11,106 nucleotides of DNA from Chloroflexota bacterium. Its GTDB lineage: Bacteria; Chloroflexota; Anaerolineae; J102. The DNA is taken from assembly GCA_003353825.1 (NCBI GenBank), contig PIVW01000167.1, forward strand, positions 1 to 11,106, read 5' to 3'. A model generated the notes under the pieces. The model made no database searches. It saw only the letters and a program-made list of their open reading frames with translations, and was not told where the DNA came from. The translations under genes and the position numbers were made by a program. Of the stretch, positions 7,136 to 11,106 are shown piece after piece. Positions within the stretch are counted from its first letter, which is position 1. Every line of letters starts with the position of its first letter.

Positions 7136-7151
7136 ACTTTGGCTCCAAAGT
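7136..7151. promoter_or_regulatory. Compact inverted repeat before acs
   Basis: ACTTTGG (7136-7142) and CCAAAGT (7145-7151) are perfect inverted copies two bases apart, 49 bases before the acs start. CAAAG/CTTTG (7146-7150 with 7155-7159) offers an alternative overlapping hairpin. It may be an operator; no T-run follows. Confidence 0.35.
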
Positions 7152-7199
7152 GTACTTTGCCCCCTCCCATAACCCACACACATGAAAGGAGACATCTGA

Positions 7200-9110
7200 A
7201 TGGATCGACAAGAAGAAATCCTGTCTACTGAACATGAAGTCTACCATCCATCTGCAGAGGTGATCAGTGAGGCAGTCATCAAAGATTATGATGCCCTTTA
7301 CGCGCGCTCGGTAGCCGACCCTGAAGGATTTTGGGCCACGGAGGCTGAAGAATTGGAGTGGTACGAACCCTGGGATCAGGTACTCGACGACTCCAACCCA
7401 CCATTTTTTAAATGGTTCACAGGCGCCAAAACCAATATCGTGCACAATGCGCTCGATAGACACGTGAAAACCTGGCGACGCAACAAGCTAGCGCTGATAT
7501 GGGAAGGGGAACCAGGTGACCGGCGATCCTACAGCTACTACAGGTTGTGGCAGGAAACCTGCAGATTCGCCAACGTGCTGCGAAGCATGGGTGTTCAGAA
7601 AGGTGACCGGGTAACCATCTATATGGGCCGGGTTCCTGAACTCGCCATTGCCATGCTGGCTTGTGCCAAAGTGGGCGCAGTACATTCGGTAGTTTATGGC
7701 GGGTTTAGCGAGCAAGCTTTGGCAGACAGAATCGATGATGCCCAAAGTCGCGTCCTGATCACACAAGACGGCGCCTGGTTGCGCGGAAAGATCGTGGAAC
7801 TCAAAAAGACCGCCGATGAGGCCATCCGCCGTTCTCCGGTTGTGGAACATGTGATCGTGCTCAAACGCACAGAACAAGATATCTATATGGAACCGGGGCG
7901 TGACTACTGGCTGCATGATCTGCTGGCATTACCCATTGCCGCGCCCACTTGCAGTACTGAAGTTATGGATGCCGAAGACCCCCTGTTCATCCTTTACACC
8001 TCCGGTACAACAGGAACACCCAAAGGGCTCTTACATACGCACGGAGGCTACCAGGTTTTTACCAGCACGACACTGAAATGGGTTTTCGATTTCAAGGAAG
8101 CGGATCGCTGGTGGTGTGCAGCAGACCCTGGTTGGATTACCGGACATAGTTATATCGTCTATGCACCCTTGATCTTGGGTGCTACAAGCTTTATGTATGA
8201 AGGCGCACCCACCCATCCCTACCCCAACCGTTGGTGGAAGTTAGTCGAAAACTATGGCATCACTATTCTCTATACAGCGCCGACGGCGATCCGTGGCCTG
8301 ATGCGTTTTGGCGATGCCTGGCCCAACCGCCATGATCTCAGCAGCCTACGATTGCTGGGCAGTGTTGGAGAACCGATCAACCCGGAGGCCTGGCGCTGGT
8401 ACCATCGGGTCATTGGCAAAGATAAATGTCCGATCATGGATACCTGGTGGCAGACTGAAACCGGCGGCTTTATGATCACACCCATGCCCTCAGTACCTCT
8501 CAAGCCCGGCTCTGCCACACGCCCTTTCCCCGGTATCGAGGCCGAAATCGTGAATGAAGAAGCCGAACCAGTCAAGGCGAATGAAGATGGATATCTCGTT
8601 GTGAAAAAACCCTGGCCAGGTATGGCTCGCACGGTCTACGGTGACCCAGACCGTTTTGTCAGCCAATACTGGGAGCGTTTCCAGAAACAAGGTTACTATC
8701 TCACCGGAGACTCGGCGCGTAAGGACGAGGACGGCTATTTCTGGATCATCGGCCGCATCGACGATGTCATCAAAGTCAGCGGTTACCGCTTGGGCACCGC
8801 CGAGATTGAGAGCGCTTTGGTCAGCCACGAGGCAGTGGCAGAATCCGCCTGTATCGGCATTCCAGATGAATTACGCGGCAATGTGATCTGGGCTTACTGC
8901 ATTCTCCGCAGTGGCTACGAAGGCTCCGACCGCTTGGTCGCGCAGCTAAAGGATCACGTTCGCCATGAAACCGGGCCCATTACCGTGCCGGCCAAGATAG
9001 AATTCGTCGATAAATTGCCAAAAACACGCTCAGGCAAGATCATGCGGCGTGTGCTCAAGGCTCAGGCATTAGGCCAGGATGTCGGCGATATCTCTACACT
9101 CGAAGTCTAG
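7200..9110 (+). CDS. acsA: Acetyl-CoA synthetase (AMP-forming)
   Basis: Cytoplasmic ligase: acetate + ATP + CoA gives acetyl-CoA + AMP + pyrophosphate. 636 residues, close to the usual 640-655. N-terminal ACS segment about 27-85; adenylate-forming core with P-loop YTSGTTGTPKG (266-276), GSVGEPINPEAW (387-398), DTWWQTETGG (414-423), YLTGDSARKDEDGYFWIIGR (500-519), then the mobile C-terminal domain. The acyl pocket corresponds to Salmonella Acs Val310/Thr311/Val386/Trp414: here Ile313, Thr314, Val389 and Trp417. The Trp favours acetate over longer acids. Lys613 in PKTRSGK is the catalytic lysine that reversible acetylation silences in many bacteria. AGGAGA (7187-7192) is seven bases before the ATG. 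A tiny frame MKGDI (7182-7199) spans that site and its TGA abuts the ATG, possibly by chance. The gene stands alone between two repeat regions. Confidence 0.95.
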   Translation: MDRQEEILSTEHEVYHPSAEVISEAVIKDYDALYARSVADPEGFWATEAEELEWYEPWDQVLDDSNPPFFKWFTGAKTNIVHNALDRHVKTWRRNKLALIWEGEPGDRRSYSYYRLWQETCRFANVLRSMGVQKGDRVTIYMGRVPELAIAMLACAKVGAVHSVVYGGFSEQALADRIDDAQSRVLITQDGAWLRGKIVELKKTADEAIRRSPVVEHVIVLKRTEQDIYMEPGRDYWLHDLLALPIAAPTCSTEVMDAEDPLFILYTSGTTGTPKGLLHTHGGYQVFTSTTLKWVFDFKEADRWWCAADPGWITGHSYIVYAPLILGATSFMYEGAPTHPYPNRWWKLVENYGITILYTAPTAIRGLMRFGDAWPNRHDLSSLRLLGSVGEPINPEAWRWYHRVIGKDKCPIMDTWWQTETGGFMITPMPSVPLKPGSATRPFPGIEAEIVNEEAEPVKANEDGYLVVKKPWPGMARTVYGDPDRFVSQYWERFQKQGYYLTGDSARKDEDGYFWIIGRIDDVIKVSGYRLGTAEIESALVSHEAVAESACIGIPDELRGNVIWAYCILRSGYEGSDRLVAQLKDHVRHETGPITVPAKIEFVDKLPKTRSGKIMRRVLKAQALGQDVGDISTLEV

Positions 9111-9158
9111 GAATCTGCCGCAGAAATCGGCCCAAGGTTCTTTGGACACGAATTAAGA

Positions 9159-9189
9159 TGGGTTCACACCAATTATCACCGTGAACCCA
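9159..9189 (+). terminator. Hairpin after acs, possible terminator without T-run
   Basis: TGGGTTCAC (9159-9167) and GTGAACCCA (9181-9189) form nine perfect pairs around a 13-base loop, 49 bases past the acs stop. No T-run follows, so it may protect the RNA end or help Rho-dependent ending rather than terminate alone. It lies in repeat-like sequence. Confidence 0.35.
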
Positions 9190-9205
9190 GGGCTAATCCT
9201 CGATC

Positions 9206-9238
9206 ATCTGTGTCCTGATAACTTCTCCGACAAGTTGC
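9206..9238 (+). repeat. Dispersed repeat, copy downstream of acs
   Basis: ATCTGTGTCCTGAT... through CTCCGACAAGTTGC matches the minus strand of 6850-6881 (28 of 33 columns) and shares ATCxGTGTCCT and ACTTCTCCGACA with the plus strand at 6936-6973. acs is therefore bracketed by copies of one repeat family. Confidence 0.6.
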
Positions 9239-9253
9239 AAACAATTGGAGATT

Positions 9254-9320
9254 CAGTAGACCGGTTAACCGAGACACGCCGACCAGGCGAATAGCGAGGC
9301 GCAATCGAACCGGTCTACTG
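9254..9320. repeat. 13-base perfect inverted repeat, long hairpin
   Basis: CAGTAGACCGGTT (9254-9266) and AACCGGTCTACTG (9308-9320) are perfect inverted copies with a 41-base interior that itself holds CGCC/GGCG. There is no T-run. This looks like a REP/MITE-like palindrome or a structured RNA piece; copies elsewhere in the genome cannot be seen from here. Confidence 0.6.
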
Positions 9321-9323
9321 GTT

Positions 9324-9343
9324 CCCAAGGTTCTCAAGGTTCT
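9324..9343 (+). repeat. Tandem CAAGGTTCT repeat
   Basis: CAAGGTTCT occurs twice in a row (9326-9334, 9335-9343). The longer form CCCAAGGTTCT at 9324-9334 is identical to 9131-9141 just after acs, and both are followed by ACACG and ATGG at similar distances, so a unit of about 30 bases is duplicated. Confidence 0.5.
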
Positions 9344-9397
9344 GCACGAACACGGATCTGCAATGGAATTAGGATTGATTGTATCTCCATGTGGAAT

Positions 9398-9425
9398 TTG
9401 ACTTATAGAATGCTTCAGGTATGAT
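9398..9425 (+). promoter_or_regulatory. Sigma70-type promoter of the cysK leader
   Basis: TTGACT (9398-9403, 5 of 6) and TATGAT (9420-9425, 5 of 6) with a 16-base spacer, the best plus-strand promoter in this region. Transcription would begin near 9432, giving a leader of about 400 bases before cysK, or a stopped RNA of about 345 bases ending at the terminator 9743-9781. Confidence 0.6.
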
Positions 9426-9454
9426 ACGTTTAGTCAGTTAAGCGACCGATATTT

Positions 9455-9526
9455 ATGCATTCCAGAACGCAGCCCTATCTCAACCCTGAAATTCACACAC
9501 TGATATTCCTCTGCAACTGTATGTAG
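9455..9526 (+). CDS. Possible 23-residue leader peptide with Cys codons
   Basis: ATG at 9455, stop TAG at 9524-9526, about 24 bases after the predicted transcription start. The translation ends in LIFLCNCM: Cys codons TGC at 9512 and TGT at 9518, just before the stop. Hairpin 1 starts at 9526, so a ribosome slowed at these codons would cover its 5' arm. Two Cys in 23 codons at the right place suggests a cysteine-sensing leader peptide. Against this, no ribosome binding site is seen before the ATG, and the distance to the terminator is over 200 bases. Confidence 0.25.
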   Translation: MHSRTQPYLNPEIHTLIFLCNCM

Positions 9527-9742
9527 CGGAAGCAGCACATCAGTATCGTCAGCGGCACGAAGCCACTGGCACGCTGCTTCCGCAGACAATCCGATGCATT
9601 GAGACATCAGGTTGGGCTGCGCTGGATCAAGCTCGAATCATCGCGACAACAAGTAGCTTTTGAACGAGTAGGAATAGATCGCTTACCTAAACATAAGTAT
9701 GCGTACTGCTTAACAAACCGCTAGTACCCTGGACTTAAACTC

Positions 9743-9781
9743 AATCGCATCGGCATGTATCGATGCGATTTTTCTTTGTTT
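9743..9781 (+). terminator. Strong intrinsic terminator just upstream of cysK
   Basis: AATCGCATCG (9743-9752) and CGATGCGATT (9761-9770), ten perfect pairs with an eight-base loop, followed at once by TTTCTTTGTTT (9771-9781). It ends 51 bases before the cysK ATG. There is no recognised gene for it to terminate in the preceding 630 bases, so it most likely acts as an attenuator of cysK, or ends a small RNA started at about 9432. Confidence 0.8.
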
Positions 9782-9832
9782 AGTGCACATTATTTCAGCC
9801 ATCAGACCATCAGAACTGTGGGAGCATTTATC

Positions 9833-10795
9833 ATGAGCAATATCACAGATCGCCCTCGTATTGCTGCCGACGTCACAGAACTTGTCGGTAACACACCACT
9901 CGTGCGTATCAATCGCCTTGGTGCAAGCGCAGGTGCAAGCGCAGCCATTCTCGCCAAATTGGAGTATTACAATCCCGCCTCAAGCGTCAAAGACCGTATC
10001 GGCTTGAGCATGATCGAGGCGGCGGAACAGGCCGGTCTCATCCATGAAGATACCATTATTTTGGAGCCAACCAGCGGCAACACCGGTATCGGACTGGCAT
10101 TTGTCGCCGCAGCCAAAGGCTATCGCTGTACGCTGGTCATGCCAGACACCATGAGTGCAGAACGCCGTGTCCTCTTGCAGGCATATGGGGCTGAGTTGAT
10201 CCTGACTCCTGGCGCCGAAGGCATGAAAGGAGCCATCGCCAGAGCCGAAGAGCTGGCAACATCTGACTCCCGCTATTTCATTCCCCAACAGTTTCAAAAC
10301 CCTGCCAATCCTGCGATCCACCGCCGTGCGACAGCTGAAGAGATCTGGCGGGACACAGCCGGTGAGGTGGATATCCTGGTCTCTGGTGTGGGAACTGGCG
10401 GCACGATCACAGGCGTAGCCGAGGCGCTCAAGGAGCGTAAAGCCTCTTTCCAAGCCATTGCTGTAGAACCTGAGGATTCGCCCGTCCTGTCAGGTGGCCA
10501 ACCCGGACCTCATACGATTCAAGGTATTGGCGCTGGATTCATCCCCGATATCTTAGACACGAGCCTTATCGACGAAGTGATTCGGGTCGAGAACCAGCAG
10601 GCTTTCGCCATGTCTCGCCGCGCGGCCCGAGAAGAGGGTCTTTTGGTTGGAATCTCATCGGGTGCAGCCCTGCATGCTGCTGTTCAGGTAGCACAGCGGC
10701 CGGAGAATGATGGCAAGATAATCGTCGTCATCATTCCCTCCAGTGGCGAACGCTACCTCAGTACCGCGCTCTTTGCCGACTTGAGAAGTAGTTAA
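9833..10795 (+). CDS. cysK: Cysteine synthase (O-acetylserine sulfhydrylase)
   Basis: PLP enzyme of the cytoplasm: O-acetylserine + sulfide gives cysteine + acetate. 320 residues from ATG 9833, which has GGGAG (9820-9824) eight bases upstream. An in-frame ATG at 9755 lies in the loop of the terminator hairpin and would add 26 residues unlike the family, so it is rejected. Motifs: [12 protein letters not shown] (18-29), [10 protein letters not shown] with PLP lysine Lys53 (48-57), TSGNTG (80-85) for substrate carboxylate, [10 protein letters not shown] (103-112), GVGTGGT (185-191) phosphate loop, GISSGA (273-278) and [10 protein letters not shown] (302-311). This is the CysK/CysM superfamily; MSxERR and overall length favour CysK. 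cysE follows after 93 bases, so precursor and product enzymes are encoded together. Transcription is probably controlled by the structured leader ahead of it. Confidence 0.95.
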   Translation: MSNITDRPRIAADVTELVGNTPLVRINRLGASAGASAAILAKLEYYNPASSVKDRIGLSMIEAAEQAGLIHEDTIILEPTSGNTGIGLAFVAAAKGYRCTLVMPDTMSAERRVLLQAYGAELILTPGAEGMKGAIARAEELATSDSRYFIPQQFQNPANPAIHRRATAEEIWRDTAGEVDILVSGVGTGGTITGVAEALKERKASFQAIAVEPEDSPVLSGGQPGPHTIQGIGAGFIPDILDTSLIDEVIRVENQQAFAMSRRAAREEGLLVGISSGAALHAAVQVAQRPENDGKIIVVIIPSSGERYLSTALFADLRSS

Positions 10796-10799
10796 CTAA

Positions 10800-10865
10800 C
10801 CCGTACCGCGACATCCTAGCTCAAGCCTTGCAGGCGTGTGTACGTTACAGATGTGGCGGTACGGG
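10800..10865 (+). promoter_or_regulatory. Long hairpin between cysK and cysE
   Basis: CCCGTACCGC (10800-10809) pairs perfectly with GCGGTACGGG (10856-10865). Past one G-G mismatch, ACAT (10811-10814) pairs with ATGT (10851-10854), giving 14 of 15 pairs around a 36-base loop that includes a small GCCT/AGGC hairpin. No T-run follows. It starts five bases after the cysK stop and ends before the cysE ribosome binding site, so it may set the ratio of the two messages by stabilising the cysK end or pausing transcription. Confidence 0.6.
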
Positions 10866-10888
10866 CTTGATTAATCGGAGGCCTAACC

Positions 10889-11106
10889 ATGTTTCGACAA
10901 CTTCGACAAGACATTCAGGCCGTTTTCGATCGTGATCCTGCCGCTCGTAGTGTCCCGGAAGTGATGTTCTGCTATCCGGGTTTACATGCATTGTGGTTTT
11001 ATCGTATCGCCCATTGCTTCTGGAGCAATAGATTCTACTGGCTAGGCCGATGGATTTCGCACCTGGGGCGATGGCTTACCGGAATCGAGATCCATCCTGG
11101 TGCTAC
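10889..11106 (+). CDS. cysE: Serine O-acetyltransferase, N-terminal part (cut by window edge)
   Basis: Seventy-two residues are visible and the frame runs off the right edge. The enzyme acetylates serine with acetyl-CoA to O-acetylserine, the CysK substrate. The visible part, [21 protein letters not shown] then [19 protein letters not shown] (24-42) and GIEIHPGA (65-72), is the typical start of short EpsC/SrpH-type CysE proteins: a brief helical N-domain (R-D-P-A-A-R-S, YPG-HAL-FYRIAH) leading into the hexapeptide-repeat acyltransferase helix, which begins at IEIHPGA. It lacks the longer N-terminal domain of the enterobacterial enzyme. GGAGG (10877-10881) lies seven bases before the ATG. In many bacteria CysE and CysK form a complex; the gene pair fits that, and the C-terminal residues needed to judge it are outside the window. 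Confidence 0.93.
   Translation, partial: MFRQLRQDIQAVFDRDPAARSVPEVMFCYPGLHALWFYRIAHCFWSNRFYWLGRWISHLGRWLTGIEIHPGA

Larger units (their letters stand above)
6717..7199. other. Gene-free stretch before acs, made largely of repeat-like sequence
   Basis: No credible gene. From left to right: an 8-base inverted repeat CTTAGGAC/GTCCTAAG (6720-6727, 6791-6798), a palindromic dispersed repeat (6850-6973), a terminator-like hairpin (7018-7060), a CTCTGCGCCCTTTGCGG-type repeat (about 7058-7087), a compact hairpin (7136-7151), and the acs ribosome binding site. I could not assign the acs promoter with confidence. Open frames of 77 and 80 codons here run through the repeats and one overlaps the acs start. 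Confidence 0.6.
9111..9397. other. Gene-free stretch downstream of acs, with palindromes and repeats
   Basis: No credible gene. It contains CCCAAGGTTCT (9131-9141, again at 9324-9334), a 9-pair hairpin after acs (9159-9189), a dispersed repeat copy (9206-9238), and a 13-base perfect inverted repeat (9254-9320). Confidence 0.6.
9432..9832 (+). promoter_or_regulatory. Candidate transcription attenuator leader of cysK
   Basis: Between promoter and cysK the RNA can form hairpin 1 (GCGGAAGCAGC 9526-9536 with GCTGCTTCCGC 9573-9583, perfect, 36-base loop), hairpin 2 (9592-9603 with 9632-9643, 11 pairs, two single-base bulges) and the terminator (9743-9770). The 5' arm of hairpin 2, CGATGCATTGAG, can instead pair with 9740-9752 (CTCAAT, bulged C, GCATCG), 12 pairs including the whole 5' half of the terminator. 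The two folds exclude each other, as in attenuators and riboswitches. I do not recognise a T-box, SAM or other known riboswitch core. The signal sensed is unknown; cysteine or a precursor is a reasonable guess from the downstream genes. Confidence 0.5.

Noticed and set aside
6777..7231. Open frames of 77 codons (minus) and 80 codons (plus) before acs
   Set aside because: They translate repeat sequence, have no ribosome binding sites, and the plus frame runs into acs in another frame.
9526..9583. GGAAGCAGC resembling the conserved part of SRP RNA
   Set aside because: The neighbouring conserved bases and GGAA tetraloop context are missing, and the segment is fully paired in an 11-base hairpin.
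9600..9760. T-box riboswitch before cysK
   Set aside because: No T-box sequence (GGTGGnACCGCG type) or recognisable stem I features near the terminator.
9755..9832. Upstream ATG extending CysK by 26 residues
   Set aside because: The ATG lies in the loop of a strong terminator, the added residues do not resemble CysK, and ATG 9833 has a good ribosome binding site.
1..11106. CRISPR arrays, tRNA/rRNA genes, insertion sequences, phage genes
   Set aside because: No regularly spaced repeats, no tRNA TPsiC-type arm with matching acceptor stem, and no transposase or integrase motifs were found.

Overview
The window is ordinary bacterial chromosome, roughly half G+C, with housekeeping genes and several long, structured intergenic stretches. 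No phage, integrase, transposase, CRISPR array, rRNA or tRNA is visible. The protein set (RuvB and QueA in one operon, a DksA/TraR-type zinc protein, ComEB-type dCMP deaminase next to Upp, an Acs of about 636 residues, a CysK plus short EpsC-type CysE pair) together with decayed ATCCGTGT-type intergenic repeats suggests a Chloroflexota relative (Anaerolineae/Caldilineae-like). This is an impression from family resemblance, not a proof.

Layout. (1) 9-587, plus: DinB-like protein, convergent with (2) 599-1564, minus: GtrB/DPM1-type polyprenyl-phosphate glycosyltransferase. (3) 4569-1692, minus: ruvB, a PuuD-like class I amidotransferase, and queA, a tight operon behind a promoter with a perfect TATAAT at 4608-4613. 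(4) 4570-5014: divergent control region with direct repeats and a bulged hairpin before (5) 5015-5407, plus: DksA/TraR-type zinc finger protein. (6) 5551-6716: upp and dCMP deaminase, a pyrimidine salvage pair, preceded by an intrinsic terminator with a possible upp promoter inside its hairpin. (7) 6717-7199: gene-free, with dispersed repeat material. (8) 7200-9110: acetyl-CoA synthetase. (9) 9111-9832: about 720 gene-free bases, first repeats and palindromes, then what looks like a regulated leader. (10) 9833-10795 cysK and 10889 to the edge cysE, the two steps that make cysteine from serine, separated by a long hairpin.

The most interesting object is the cysK leader. A good promoter (TTGACT-16-TATGAT, 9398-9425) lies about 320 bases before a strong intrinsic terminator (9743-9781) that sits just ahead of the cysK ribosome binding site. 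Segment 9592-9603 can pair either with 9632-9643 or, over 12 base pairs with one bulged base, with 9740-9752, the 5' half of the terminator. That is the two-state logic of transcription attenuation. A 23-codon open frame ending Cys-Asn-Cys-Met-stop lies at 9455-9526, directly before another hairpin, so cysteine-dependent translation of a leader peptide is a possible input. The physical link from the peptide to the terminator switch is not resolved from sequence alone.

Uracil and dCMP salvage, acetate activation, cysteine synthesis, queuosine modification and Holliday junction migration are independent housekeeping functions here. Only ruvB/amidotransferase/queA, upp/dCMP deaminase and cysK/cysE look like real operons.
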